From JASGMR01 sp963664675 (GTDB lineage: Bacteria > Thermotogota > Thermotogae > Petrotogales > Kosmotogaceae), in the NCBI GenBank assembly GCA_963664675.2, contig CAXXLB010000009.1, positions 1-64,000 of the forward strand: a stretch of DNA of 64,000 bases, read 5' to 3'. A program made the translations under genes and the position numbers. Each line of letters opens with the position of its first letter. Position 1 is the first letter of the stretch. Positions 9,374 through 18,249 of the stretch are shown here, piece by piece. The notes beneath the pieces were generated by a model. It was not told the DNA's origin. It made no database searches and worked only from the letters and a program-made list of their open reading frames with translations.

Positions 9374-10423
9374 ATGCTTCATGAGATAATGAGTAGAGGG
9401 GCCGAATTAGACGCCAGTGACATACATATTACTTTGGAAAAAGCTGTGGTATACAGAATAAATGGTGATTTAGCGGAAGAAAATGATGTGGTCATTTCAA
9501 AAAATCAAATGGATACTATACTCGATGAGCTCGAAATGATTTCAGATACTGATCTGAAAAAATCAAATAAATTTGAAGTTGATTTTTCATTTACTTTTGA
9601 AAATTACAGAGTCAGGGGCAACTATTACTTTTCAGATAAAAAATCCGTAGTTGCTCTCAGACTTTTACCATACACTATAAGAACCATCGAAGATCTGGAT
9701 TTACCTGTGGCGTTTAAAGACCTATGTGGTTACGATAAAGGGCTGGTACTGGTAGCAGGCCCGACGGGCAGTGGTAAATCTACAACTTTAGCCGCTATGC
9801 TTGAATATGTAAATGCTAATCGTAAAGTTCATTTAATTACATTAGAAGATCCCGTTGAATATGTATTCAGACAAAAAAAATCTTTGATACATCAAAGAGA
9901 GTTAGAACAAGATACAAATAGCTTTTCTGATGGTTTAAAATACGCATTAAGACAGGATCCGGATGTTATATTGGTTGGCGAAATGAGGGACACGTTAACA
10001 ATGGAATATACCATGACCGCTGCAGAAACCGGACACCTGGTTTTTTCAACAATTCATACAAATTCCGCGGCCACAACACCAGAAAGAATCATCGGAAGTT
10101 TTCCTCCACATCAACAGAATCAAATTGCTATGCAACTGTCTAATACCCTCGTGGCAATTATTTATCAAAGATTACTGAAAAGAATGGACAAACCGGGAAG
10201 AAAAGCGGTTATCGAAATATTGATAGCTACATCGGGAATTAAAAATCTTATAAGAGACAAAAAATTCCACCAGATTGAATCTATGATGCAAACCGGAGGA
10301 AGATTTGGAATGATTGCTTTCGATGATGCACTAATAAAAGAATATAAAGATGGTATAATCAATGAAGACCAACTAAAGAATTTTGCAAGGGATCCTGCAT
10401 CGATTTCACGGAGGATGAGATAG
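9374..10423 (+). CDS. pilT: Type IV pilus retraction ATPase PilT
   Basis: PilT is the hexameric ATPase that retracts type IV pili, driving twitching and DNA uptake, on the cytoplasmic side of the pilus base. Visible features are an N-terminal GAELDASDIHI segment, Walker A GPTGSGKST at residues 129-137, an Asp box HLITLEDPVEYVF, Walker B DVILVGEMRD, a His box HLVFSTIHTNSA, and a C-terminal region replacing the usual AIRNLIRE motif with GIKNLIRDKK. The ATG at 9374 is chosen over the TTG at 9365 because AGGAAAGGG is well spaced only from the ATG. The stop shares one base with the prfA GTG. No other pilus genes are in the window. Confidence 0.93.
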   Translation: MLHEIMSRGAELDASDIHITLEKAVVYRINGDLAEENDVVISKNQMDTILDELEMISDTDLKKSNKFEVDFSFTFENYRVRGNYYFSDKKSVVALRLLPYTIRTIEDLDLPVAFKDLCGYDKGLVLVAGPTGSGKSTTLAAMLEYVNANRKVHLITLEDPVEYVFRQKKSLIHQRELEQDTNSFSDGLKYALRQDPDVILVGEMRDTLTMEYTMTAAETGHLVFSTIHTNSAATTPERIIGSFPPHQQNQIAMQLSNTLVAIIYQRLLKRMDKPGRKAVIEILIATSGIKNLIRDKKFHQIESMMQTGGRFGMIAFDDALIKEYKDGIINEDQLKNFARDPASISRRMR

Positions 10424-11511
10424 TGGATTTAAAAAAAATAATGAATTCCTTTGAAGAAGAACATAAAAGGATAGAAAGAGAATTGACAAAACAGGAAATA
10501 TTATCTGATTCCAATAAATTGAGTAGTTTGAGTAAAAAACATTCCGAATTATCAGATATCATTGAAAAATATAATGAAATAAAAAAACTAAAAAATGATT
10601 TGGATGAATGGAAAACAATGAAAACAAATGCGGAACAGGATGAAATTGAGGAAATAGAATTCTATATTTCCGATGTTGAGAAGAATATTGAAAAAAAAGA
10701 GATAGAGCTAAAGGTTTTACTGGTTCCTGATATTAATGATGATAAAAACATTATTATTGAAATAAGAGCAGGTACCGGTGGTGAAGAGGCCGCTTTGTTC
10801 GCTGCAAGTTTATTCAGAATGTATACAAGATTCGCCGAGAGAAATAATTGGAAAATAGATTTAATAGAAGAAAATGGTACCGAAATAGGTGGATTTAAAG
10901 AGGTAATATTTGAAATTAAGGGAAAAGGGGTCTACAGCAAAATGAAATTTGAAAGCGGAGGCCATAGAGTTCAAAGGGTTCCGGTTACAGAATCCGGTGG
11001 GCGGATTCATACTTCTGCGGCAACAGTTGCAATCATGCCAAAAATTTCGGATGTTGATTTTGAAATAGATCCTAAAGATTTGAGAATAGATACATACAGA
11101 TCCGGTGGTGCGGGCGGACAGCACGTTAATAAAACAGATTCCGCCGTCAGGATTGTTCATTTACCCACCGGAACCACCGTTGCCGTTCAAAAAGAGAGAT
11201 CTCAACACCAAAATAAAGCAAGAGCTCTGGAAATTTTAAGAGCGAAACTCTACGATTTATATAACGACAAACAGACAAATGAAATTATTGAAAACAGGAG
11301 AATTCAAGTTGGAAGTGGTGATAGAAGCGAAAAAATCCGTACTTATAATTATCCACAAAGCAGAGTAACCGACCACAGAATAAAATTCACTTCCTACAGA
11401 TTGAATGAAATCCTGGACGGCGATCTGGATGAAATTGTAATGAAGCTTGCTGAAGCTGATATAAACGCCAAACTGGAGAAACTCCACAAAGAGTTAATTA
11501 AAGGAGAATAA
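10423..11511 (+). CDS. prfA: Peptide chain release factor 1
   Basis: RF1 recognises UAA and UAG in the ribosomal A site and triggers peptide release. The GTG start overlaps the pilT TAG by one base, with GGAGG just upstream. The 362-residue length is typical. The stop-codon recognition tripeptide is PVT at 187-189 (RF1-type PxT, not SPF of RF2). The catalytic GGQ is at 231-233 in RSGGAGGQHVNKTDSAVRI. The N-terminal ~100 residues are the coiled helical domain. The next gene starts 1 nt after the stop. No prmC methylase gene is adjacent, although it commonly follows prfA. Confidence 0.96.
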   Translation: MDLKKIMNSFEEEHKRIERELTKQEILSDSNKLSSLSKKHSELSDIIEKYNEIKKLKNDLDEWKTMKTNAEQDEIEEIEFYISDVEKNIEKKEIELKVLLVPDINDDKNIIIEIRAGTGGEEAALFAASLFRMYTRFAERNNWKIDLIEENGTEIGGFKEVIFEIKGKGVYSKMKFESGGHRVQRVPVTESGGRIHTSAATVAIMPKISDVDFEIDPKDLRIDTYRSGGAGGQHVNKTDSAVRIVHLPTGTTVAVQKERSQHQNKARALEILRAKLYDLYNDKQTNEIIENRRIQVGSGDRSEKIRTYNYPQSRVTDHRIKFTSYRLNEILDGDLDEIVMKLAEADINAKLEKLHKELIKGE

Positions 11512-11512
11512 A

Positions 11513-11932
11513 ATGGAAAGCAAAAAAGACGGGGATTTAATTTTTTTGCGGTTCGATGATAACGAAAATTTTTTGAAAGAATTGGAAATCTTCCTTGAAA
11601 GCGAAAAATTATTTTCTGGTGTTTTTTTAAGCGGAGTTGGAATGTTTAAAAATTTTAAAATCGGTTGGTTCAGTTCAATAAAAGAAAAATATATGTTGGA
11701 TTCCTTTAAAACACCACATGAATTGGTATCTTTATCGGGAAATATTTCATTAAAGGATGAGAAAGTCTTTTCTCACATTCATGTTTCTCTGGCGGGAGAA
11801 GATAAAAAAATAATAGGGGGCCATCTCTTTGAAGCGTATGTGTGTAATACGGTGGAATTGTTTATAAAAAAAATCAATTTCAATTTATATAGAAAACAGA
11901 GAAATGGTTTCAGACCACTGGTTTTTGATTGA
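11513..11932 (+). CDS. PPC/DUF296-domain protein
   Basis: This 139-residue protein matches the PPC (plant and prokaryote conserved, DUF296) fold, a trimeric small domain related to AT-hook-associated proteins. Diagnostic parts are SGVFLSGVGMFKNFKIGWF, the central ELVSLSGNISL strand, FSHIHVSLAGEDKKIIGGHL with the conserved His and Gly residues, and a C-terminal ELFIKKI. Bacterial single-domain PPC proteins have no settled function; DNA binding or small-ligand binding is proposed. The ATG follows the prfA stop with GGAG directly upstream, so it belongs to the pilT-prfA unit. Confidence 0.8.
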   Translation: MESKKDGDLIFLRFDDNENFLKELEIFLESEKLFSGVFLSGVGMFKNFKIGWFSSIKEKYMLDSFKTPHELVSLSGNISLKDEKVFSHIHVSLAGEDKKIIGGHLFEAYVCNTVELFIKKINFNLYRKQRNGFRPLVFD

Positions 11933-12069
11933 TTTCTTAAATTATTATAAAAAACATGTTGTTTTTATAACAATTTAAAAAATATGATGTTTATCACTAC
12001 AAATTAACAAAGAAAAGTGAAATTATAGATATAATATATACAATATTTTTCTAAGGAGTGATTCAGTAA

Positions 12070-13104
12070 ATGACAGCCTACATAATAAGAAGGCTACTGT
12101 TACTACCCATAATAATATTAGGGGTAACTTTGATAATTTTTTCAATGGTTTGGTCCTTAGGACCGGACAGACTTTTGGCATCTTATATCAAAAGCCCGGA
12201 AGCACTAAAAACTCCTGATGCGGCAGATAGATTGATCAGAAAATATGGTCTTGATGATCCAATGCCGCTTCAGTATTTTAAATGGCTGGGGAATGTCTTA
12301 AAAGGTGATTGGGGTTATTCTATGGTAGGAAAAGACGGGGTACTTCAATCTATACTGCAGAGATTTCCATACACATTAGAATTGGCCATTTACGCTTTTA
12401 TACCCATAATAATCGTTGCGATCTGGTTGGGAGTGGTTTCTGCAGTAAAACATAATCAATTCGCCGATCAATTTATCAGAGTATTTGCTCTTATAGGTTG
12501 GTCGTTACCGGACTTCGTTTTCGGTTTATTACTTTTATGGATCTTTTATTCAAAACTCGGCTGGTTTCCACCGGGTATGGTAAACACACAATTCGATCTG
12601 GTGATGCGTGAGAATAGTTGGCATACGGTAACCCATATGATAACATTCGACGCATTGATCAATGGAAGACTGGATATTTTTTTAGATGCTTTGAGACACA
12701 TGGCTCTTCCAATATTGACCCTTGCTTATTTGTGGTGGGCATATCTGTTGAGAATAACCAGATCAAGTATGTTGGAAGTTTTGAGAAAGGATTACATCAG
12801 AACCGCAAGAGCTAAAGGTGTTCCCGAAAGAATAGTAATAAAAAAACATGCAAAAAGGAACGCCATGATTCCCGTTTTAACTGTAGCAGGAGCGTCTGTT
12901 ATAGGTTTGTTAGGCGGTACTGTTTTTGTTGAAACAATATTTTCGAGAACGGGAATGGGAAGATTTTTAGCTGATGCTGCATCATTATTAGATTACTGGT
13001 CAATTATCGGCGGGGCACTATTTTACTCCTTTATTTTAATCATAGGTAATTTAATTATAGATGTTTCCTATGCGCTGGTTGATCCCAGAATAAGGTTAAA
13101 TTAA
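12070..13104 (+). CDS. ABC transporter permease, DppB/OppB family
   Basis: First permease of a peptide/nickel/oligosaccharide-type (family 5) ABC importer. It starts AYIIRRLLLLPIIILGVTLI, the usual N-terminal helix, and has about six membrane segments. The EAA loop region reads DYIRTARAKGVPERIVIKKHAKRNA, and it ends YALVDPRIRLN, the standard DppB C-terminus. AAGGAGTG precedes the ATG. It is first in an operon of four (B, C, D, F), with a TATAAT at 12030-12035 that could be its -10 box. No substrate-binding protein gene is adjacent, so the substrate (peptide versus oligosaccharide, both known in Thermotogota) cannot be assigned. Confidence 0.92.
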   Translation: MTAYIIRRLLLLPIIILGVTLIIFSMVWSLGPDRLLASYIKSPEALKTPDAADRLIRKYGLDDPMPLQYFKWLGNVLKGDWGYSMVGKDGVLQSILQRFPYTLELAIYAFIPIIIVAIWLGVVSAVKHNQFADQFIRVFALIGWSLPDFVFGLLLLWIFYSKLGWFPPGMVNTQFDLVMRENSWHTVTHMITFDALINGRLDIFLDALRHMALPILTLAYLWWAYLLRITRSSMLEVLRKDYIRTARAKGVPERIVIKKHAKRNAMIPVLTVAGASVIGLLGGTVFVETIFSRTGMGRFLADAASLLDYWSIIGGALFYSFILIIGNLIIDVSYALVDPRIRLN

Positions 13105-13114
13105 GGAGAATGAT

Positions 13115-13990
13115 ATGGCTCAAAAAATAAGCGATTTTAGAAAATTATCGAAAAAATTTCTGCGAAATGGTACCGCCATTTTAGGAATTGCTTTACTGTC
13201 ATTTTTTATAGTTATTGCAATTTTTGCTCCATTTATAGCCGGAGAAAATGGTGACAACCCATATCAGATACCGAGAGTATCGTGGTCCGCTAAACCCATT
13301 GCCCCAACAGCCGAACATCCATTCGGTGTTATAGGTGGCAGAGATATTTTTTACGGTGTAATCTGGGGGACAAGAACAGCTTTTCAACTGGGATTAATAA
13401 TAGCTTCCTTTGCCGCGGTAATAGGAATATTGATTGGATCGGTCTCGGCATATTTCGGCGGATGGGTGGATGAAGTACTGATGAGAATAGTTGACATATT
13501 CATGTCCATCCCCTTTTTGGTCGCTGCTATTATACTGACAACTATCCTGGGAAAAGGGCTTGACAAAGTAATGATGGCTCTTATTGTCTTCGGTTGGATG
13601 AGTACGGCCAGGTTGATAAGAGGGAACATATTACAGGCAAGAGAAGAACAATACGTTTTAGCTGCAAAAGCTTTAGGACAGAAAAATTTTATTATTATTG
13701 TTAAACATATTATTCCCAACACCATATTTCCAGTTGTAGTCCAGATGTCAATGAGAATTGGTTCTTACGTTATCACTGCAGCCGGTCTGAGTTTTCTTGG
13801 AATCGGAGCGGAACCAGGATATGCGGACTGGGGAACAATATTGAGTTATTCAAGAAATTGGATGACTATGCTAGACCAGTCCTGGTTTGCAATAGTTTTT
13901 CCTGGTACGGCTATGGTATTGTTTGTTTTAGCGTGGAATTTAGTCGGAGATGCTCTGAGAGACATATTCGATCCAAGATTAAGGAATTAA
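13115..13990 (+). CDS. ABC transporter permease, DppC/OppC family
   Basis: Second permease of the importer, 291 residues. It has an N-terminal cytoplasmic segment plus a membrane helix (GTAILGIALLSFFIVIAIFA) ending in the APFIAG motif. A periplasmic stretch containing AEHPFGVIGGRDIF is diagnostic for DppC. Five further helices follow, then the EAA loop REEQYVLAAKALGQKNFIII and the terminal RDIFDPRLRN. An SD (AAGGAG) lies in the 10-nt gap after the DppB-like gene. It forms the heterodimeric membrane channel with that protein. Confidence 0.92.
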   Translation: MAQKISDFRKLSKKFLRNGTAILGIALLSFFIVIAIFAPFIAGENGDNPYQIPRVSWSAKPIAPTAEHPFGVIGGRDIFYGVIWGTRTAFQLGLIIASFAAVIGILIGSVSAYFGGWVDEVLMRIVDIFMSIPFLVAAIILTTILGKGLDKVMMALIVFGWMSTARLIRGNILQAREEQYVLAAKALGQKNFIIIVKHIIPNTIFPVVVQMSMRIGSYVITAAGLSFLGIGAEPGYADWGTILSYSRNWMTMLDQSWFAIVFPGTAMVLFVLAWNLVGDALRDIFDPRLRN

Positions 13991-14003
13991 TGGAGGGATG
14001 TTT

Positions 14004-15023
14004 GTGGATAAAAAACCATTATTAAAAGTACAAGATTTAAAAACTTATTTTCATACGGATGATGGTTTAGTCAAAGCTGTAGACGGAGTAAGTTTTGAAG
14101 TATATCCCGGCGAAACATTAGGAATCGTTGGAGAATCTGGATGTGGTAAGAGTGTAACATCATTATCTGTAATGAGACTTTTAGATGAAAAGGGTGAAAT
14201 TGCCGGTGGTTCTATCACCTTTAGTGGTGAAGATGTTCTCGCTATTCCTGAAGAAAAGATGATGAAAATAAGAGGAAATGATATGGCAATGATTTTTCAG
14301 GAACCGATGACAGCTTTGAATCCAGTGTTTACTATTGGTTATCAAATAATTGAGGCAATTTTACTTCATCAAAAGGTCTCTCCAGAAGAGGCGAGATCAA
14401 TGGCGATTGATATGTTAAGAAAGGTAGGGATACCTGAGCCGGAGAAAAGAGTGGATGAATATCCGCATGAATTGAGTGGAGGGATGAGACAAAGGGCAAT
14501 GATCGCAATGTCTTTATCGTGTAATCCCAAAATATTGTTTGCCGACGAACCAACTACCGCCCTGGATGTCACTATTCAGGCTCAGATACTGGAATTAATG
14601 CTTTCTCTTCAAAAAGAATATGGGATGTCTATAGTTATGATAACTCATGATTTAGGGGTAATTGCTGAACTCGCCGAAAGAGTTGCCGTAATGTATGCTG
14701 GAAGAATTGTAGAATATGCCGATGTAATAACATTGTTCAAAAAACCTAAACACCCTTACACATGGGGATTGATGAATGCCATCCCGAAAATAGATGATGA
14801 AAAGGAAATCTTATATAATATTAAAGGTGTTGTTCCTGATCCTTTGAGTTTCCCAGAGGGTTGTAGATTCAATACAAGATGTCCTTTAGCAAAGGATAAA
14901 TGTTTTACAGATGTCCCGCCACTTGAAGAATTTGAAAAAGATCATTTTGTGGCATGCTTCAGAATCGATGAGCTGGAGAAAATGATAAAGAGTGAGAGAG
15001 AAGGTGAGTTAAGTGCAAAATAA
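14004..15023 (+). CDS. ABC transporter ATP-binding protein, DppD/OppD family
   Basis: One of two ATPases of the importer. Walker A is GESGCGKS, the Q-loop region MAMIFQEPMTALNPVF, the signature ELSGGMRQR, Walker B ILFADEPTTALD and the H-loop ITHDLG. The C-terminal oligopeptide-transporter domain carries CRFNTRCPLAKDKC, a cysteine set that in relatives binds a 4Fe-4S cluster. Start: GGAGG at 13992-13996 is 7 nt before GTG 14004 but only 1 nt before the ATG at 13998, so the GTG is preferred. It overlaps the next gene by 11 nt. Confidence 0.92.
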   Translation: MDKKPLLKVQDLKTYFHTDDGLVKAVDGVSFEVYPGETLGIVGESGCGKSVTSLSVMRLLDEKGEIAGGSITFSGEDVLAIPEEKMMKIRGNDMAMIFQEPMTALNPVFTIGYQIIEAILLHQKVSPEEARSMAIDMLRKVGIPEPEKRVDEYPHELSGGMRQRAMIAMSLSCNPKILFADEPTTALDVTIQAQILELMLSLQKEYGMSIVMITHDLGVIAELAERVAVMYAGRIVEYADVITLFKKPKHPYTWGLMNAIPKIDDEKEILYNIKGVVPDPLSFPEGCRFNTRCPLAKDKCFTDVPPLEEFEKDHFVACFRIDELEKMIKSEREGELSAK

Positions 15024-16185
15024 AACCCTTCTCAAAGTTAATAATTTAGTTAAATATTTTCCTGTTAAAGCCGGGGTTTTCAGAAAAACAATTGCCCAGG
15101 TAAAAGCGGTAGATGACGTAAGTTTTGAAGTAAAAAAAGGTGAGACCGTTGGTCTGGTTGGAGAATCCGGATGTGGTAAAACAACGGCGGGTATGTCAAT
15201 ACTCAGATTATACGAACCCTCCGCAGGCCAAATAATATTGGACGGAAAAGATACCTCATATTATTTTTTAAGCAGAAGAAAAGCAAAAAAATTCTTAAAA
15301 AAACAATACATTGAGAAATTTGAAAAAATGAAGCAAAAATATCAATCAGAAGATCAGGTAATAAAAAATCTGGATGATGAATTCAATAAACAGACCGCTA
15401 AAGATTATTTTGAAAATCCGCACAAATTTATCGAAAAAATGATTAATATGAGAATTAAAGGAAGATCGGAATTCAGAAGAAAGGCACAGATGATTTTTCA
15501 GGATCCCTACTCTTCTTTGAATCCCAGACATAGAGTTAAAACCATCGTCGGTGAAGGTGCAAAAATAAATAAATTAGTAGAAAACAAAGATGAACTGAAA
15601 GCTATGATTGAAGACATTCTTAAAAAAGTTGGATTATCCGTTGATCATATGAGCAGATTCCCTCACGAATTCAGTGGTGGTCAAAGACAGAGAATAGGAA
15701 TTGCCAGAGCTTTAATTTTAAAACCCGAACTTATCGTATGTGATGAAGCGGTTTCTGCCTTGGATGTTTCTATTCAGGCTCAAATATTAAATTTATTGAA
15801 CTCACTGCAGAAGGAATTCAATCTAACTTTCCTGTTTATCGCACATGATCTGGCGGTTGTAAAACATATAAGTGACAGAGTCGCCGTTATGTATCTGGGA
15901 AAAATAGTAGAGTATACGACAAAAGACCAATTATTCGAAAAACCTTTGCATCCATATACGGTAGCTTTGATGTCCGCAATTCCAAATCCTGATCCGGAAA
16001 ATAAAAGCCATAGAATAATTTTAGAAGGTGACGTTCCTAGTCCTATTAATCCACCAAGCGGATGTCCTTTCCATCCCAGATGCCCAATAGCAAAAGATAT
16101 ATGTTCCAAAGAAGTTCCACAGTTCAAAGAAATAGAAGAGGGACATAAAATTGCGTGTTTATTTCCCGGAAAATTGAAAAGATAA
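15013..16185 (+). CDS. ABC transporter ATP-binding protein, DppF/OppF family with inserted helical segment
   Basis: Second ATPase of the importer, started by a GTG inside the end of the previous gene. Walker A is GESGCGKTT, the Q-loop MIFQDPYSSLNPRH, the signature EFSGGQRQR, Walker B LIVCDEAVSALD and the H-loop IAHDLA. The cysteine-containing C-terminus is CPFHPRCPIAKDIC. At 390 residues it is longer than common OppF proteins (about 320-330). A Lys-rich, probably helical insertion of roughly 60-70 residues lies between the Walker A region and the Q-loop (SRRKAKKFLKK to FIEKMINMRIKGRSE). A strong terminator follows at 16201. Confidence 0.92.
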   Translation: MQNKTLLKVNNLVKYFPVKAGVFRKTIAQVKAVDDVSFEVKKGETVGLVGESGCGKTTAGMSILRLYEPSAGQIILDGKDTSYYFLSRRKAKKFLKKQYIEKFEKMKQKYQSEDQVIKNLDDEFNKQTAKDYFENPHKFIEKMINMRIKGRSEFRRKAQMIFQDPYSSLNPRHRVKTIVGEGAKINKLVENKDELKAMIEDILKKVGLSVDHMSRFPHEFSGGQRQRIGIARALILKPELIVCDEAVSALDVSIQAQILNLLNSLQKEFNLTFLFIAHDLAVVKHISDRVAVMYLGKIVEYTTKDQLFEKPLHPYTVALMSAIPNPDPENKSHRIILEGDVPSPINPPSGCPFHPRCPIAKDICSKEVPQFKEIEEGHKIACLFPGKLKR

Positions 16186-16200
16186 AAAAACATTTTATTT

Positions 16201-16236
16201 ACAGGCATTGCAAACAACTGCAATGCCTGTTTTTTT
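16201..16236 (+). terminator. Intrinsic terminator of the ABC importer operon
   Basis: A perfect 12-bp stem (arms 16201-16212 ACAGGCATTGCA and 16219-16230 TGCAATGCCTGT, loop AACAAC) is followed by a T run to 16236. It starts 15 nt after the OppF-type stop. Confidence 0.93.
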
Positions 16237-16246
16237 AGGAGGAATC

Positions 16247-17593
16247 ATGAATTTTTTAAATACAAAATTACCTCAGAATATAGAAATTGAATTCTCCAGA
16301 GGTAATTATAAAGCCGTAGAAGAAATGATCAAATTTTATTTGAAAAGAGAAAAAATTCCAAATTCATTAAAGAACAGACTGGAATATTTGAAAATTAATA
16401 TAAAAAAAATACGAAATAGATATAAATATAATAAAAATCAGATAATAAGTTTATTAAAAGAAAGATTTACAGATTTCTCTGAAGAAGAATTAGAAAATTA
16501 TAAAATCAGCGGTGCGATAGATTATCTGTACGTCGATGGCGAAGAGAAATATCTGGATAATGCTGCAGATAGTATAATCAGGACATTACCTGAATTAAAA
16601 AAAAGAGATTTAAAACCCGAAACTGATAACAAAAATGAATTTTTAAATTACTACATCGACAAGCTCATACAAAAGAAAAGAATAAAAATAAAAATAAGAA
16701 TAAAATCTGAGATCTCCAACATTGAAATAACGAACGATTCTTTTTCAAAAATCAGAGTCTGGTTACCCATACCGTCGGTAAAATTTCAAGTGAAGGAATT
16801 GAAATTATTAAATTATTCGGAAAATATGAAATATATTTCAAACGCCGGTAATAATCTCGGGCTGATATACTTTGAAGAAAATAAAAATTATGAAAAAGAA
16901 AAAAAATTCTTTGTAGAATATGAATATGTGATTGAACAAAAACTCAATGAGATTGATTTTCAAAAGACTTCATACACTTTTGATAACAATTTCACTCAAG
17001 AAATGGGCCCCCACATTTTATTCTCCGAATTAATCAAAGATGTCAGTAAAAATATATTGAATGAAAATGACAGTAAAATCGTAAAAGCAAAAAAAATCTA
17101 TGATTATATAACAAAAAATATAAAGTATTCTTATATGAGACCCTATTCCACTTATGACCACATACCGGAATATGTTATTTTAAATGAACGGGGAGACTGC
17201 GGAATGCAGGTTTTATTGTTCATAACTCTCTGCAGGTACAACGGTATCCCCGCTAAATGGCAATCAGGTTTATATATTACCAGAGATAAGGGATTTAATC
17301 ACGATTGGGCACAATTCTATATCGAGCCTTACGGGTGGTTGTTCGCTGATCTGTCATTCGGCGGTTCAAGAAAAAGCATAAAAAAACTACATGACTTTTA
17401 TTTTGGTAATATTGATCCGTTGAGGATGCCCGCGAATAACAGATTTCAGTATCCTCTGTTTCCCAAAAAACTGTTTTTCAGAAATGACCCCTATGATAAT
17501 CAAAGTGGAGAAGTGGAAACTGATATAGAAAGTGTTTTCTCGGAAAATTTTAAAACATCTCACAAAGTCATAAATATAGCAGAAATCTTATAA
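16247..17593 (+). CDS. Transglutaminase-like cysteine peptidase-fold protein
   Basis: The ATG at 16247 with AGGAGG 4 nt upstream is the real start; the frame extends into the preceding terminator, which cannot be coding. The N-terminal ~150 residues are helical and charged. A beta-rich part follows with IRVWLPIPSVKFQVKELKL, typical of bacterial transglutaminase-like proteins. The catalytic core has Cys318 in ERGDCGMQ, His352 in NHDWAQFYIEP and Asp368 in ADLSFGG, so the triad is complete. There is no signal peptide, so it is probably cytoplasmic. Relatives are proteases or amidases of mostly unknown substrate. It stands alone between two transcription signals. Confidence 0.85.
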   Translation: MNFLNTKLPQNIEIEFSRGNYKAVEEMIKFYLKREKIPNSLKNRLEYLKINIKKIRNRYKYNKNQIISLLKERFTDFSEEELENYKISGAIDYLYVDGEEKYLDNAADSIIRTLPELKKRDLKPETDNKNEFLNYYIDKLIQKKRIKIKIRIKSEISNIEITNDSFSKIRVWLPIPSVKFQVKELKLLNYSENMKYISNAGNNLGLIYFEENKNYEKEKKFFVEYEYVIEQKLNEIDFQKTSYTFDNNFTQEMGPHILFSELIKDVSKNILNENDSKIVKAKKIYDYITKNIKYSYMRPYSTYDHIPEYVILNERGDCGMQVLLFITLCRYNGIPAKWQSGLYITRDKGFNHDWAQFYIEPYGWLFADLSFGGSRKSIKKLHDFYFGNIDPLRMPANNRFQYPLFPKKLFFRNDPYDNQSGEVETDIESVFSENFKTSHKVINIAEIL

Positions 17594-17618
17594 AGACACG
17601 TACATATATCAATTTTTT

Positions 17619-17627
17619 TGGTATAAT
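17619..17627 (+). promoter_or_regulatory. Extended -10 promoter for the lipoprotein-deoB-tRNA unit
   Basis: TGGTATAAT (TG at 17619-17620, TATAAT at 17622-17627) lies 22 nt before the GTG at 17650, followed by GAGGGGGA as ribosome site. No good -35 box is visible, which is usual for extended -10 promoters. Confidence 0.6.
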
Positions 17628-17649
17628 TAATCACTGAGGGGGAATTTTT

Positions 17650-18228
17650 GTGAAGAAGTTTGCAATTTTATTTATATTACTGATAGTTTTATTGTTCACT
17701 TCGTGTGGTATTTACACACCAAAAATAACCATAGATTTAAGTGATTACGGAAAAGAAGTTTTATTGTTCTCTTCAGAATTTTTCTTCGATTCTTCCGAAG
17801 ATGAATTGGGAGAATATCCTATTAAAAACCCACATACAGAAATGGTAGAAGTGGCGAGTGAATATTCAGGAAATATTTTAACCGACGTAAGACTCAATGA
17901 TTTTCATCTTTCAATAGAAGTGACGGATGTTGATTTAAAAGATGTTCAGAGTATAGATGCCACTTTATATCTGAGTGAAAATGGGTATGAATCTCAAACT
18001 TATAACATTGTTAAAAATGTCACTCTACTCAATGGAAATAATATTTATGGTTTATGGGCAAGCGATTCTCCCGTTTTGATGGATTTATTGAATTTTATCA
18101 ATTCAAACAACACCACAATCACTCTGTATATAGTGTTAGAAAATAACTACTCCGGTTCCGCAGTACCTTCCGGGAACATAAGCGTTTATGTTGATAAAAT
18201 AACATTTCAAGCAAAAATTGGTGGATGA
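17650..18228 (+). CDS. Putative lipoprotein, function unknown
   Basis: 192 residues from a GTG start with a strong GAGGGGGA ribosome site. The N-terminus has a hydrophobic stretch ending in LLFTSCGIY; FTSC is a convincing lipobox with Cys19 as the lipidated residue. The mature part is acidic and beta-rich (SIEVTDVDLKDVQSIDATL), without recognised catalytic motifs, and probably sits at the cell surface. It shares a transcript with deoB 21 nt downstream. No family is recognised. Confidence 0.75.
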   Translation: MKKFAILFILLIVLLFTSCGIYTPKITIDLSDYGKEVLLFSSEFFFDSSEDELGEYPIKNPHTEMVEVASEYSGNILTDVRLNDFHLSIEVTDVDLKDVQSIDATLYLSENGYESQTYNIVKNVTLLNGNNIYGLWASDSPVLMDLLNFINSNNTTITLYIVLENNYSGSAVPSGNISVYVDKITFQAKIGG

Positions 18229-18249
18229 TTTATGAGGATAGAGGGCTGA

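Noticed and set aside
16208..16246. Upstream extension of the transglutaminase-like ORF
   Set aside because: The extension runs through the terminator hairpin; the ATG at 16247 has an ideal AGGAGG.
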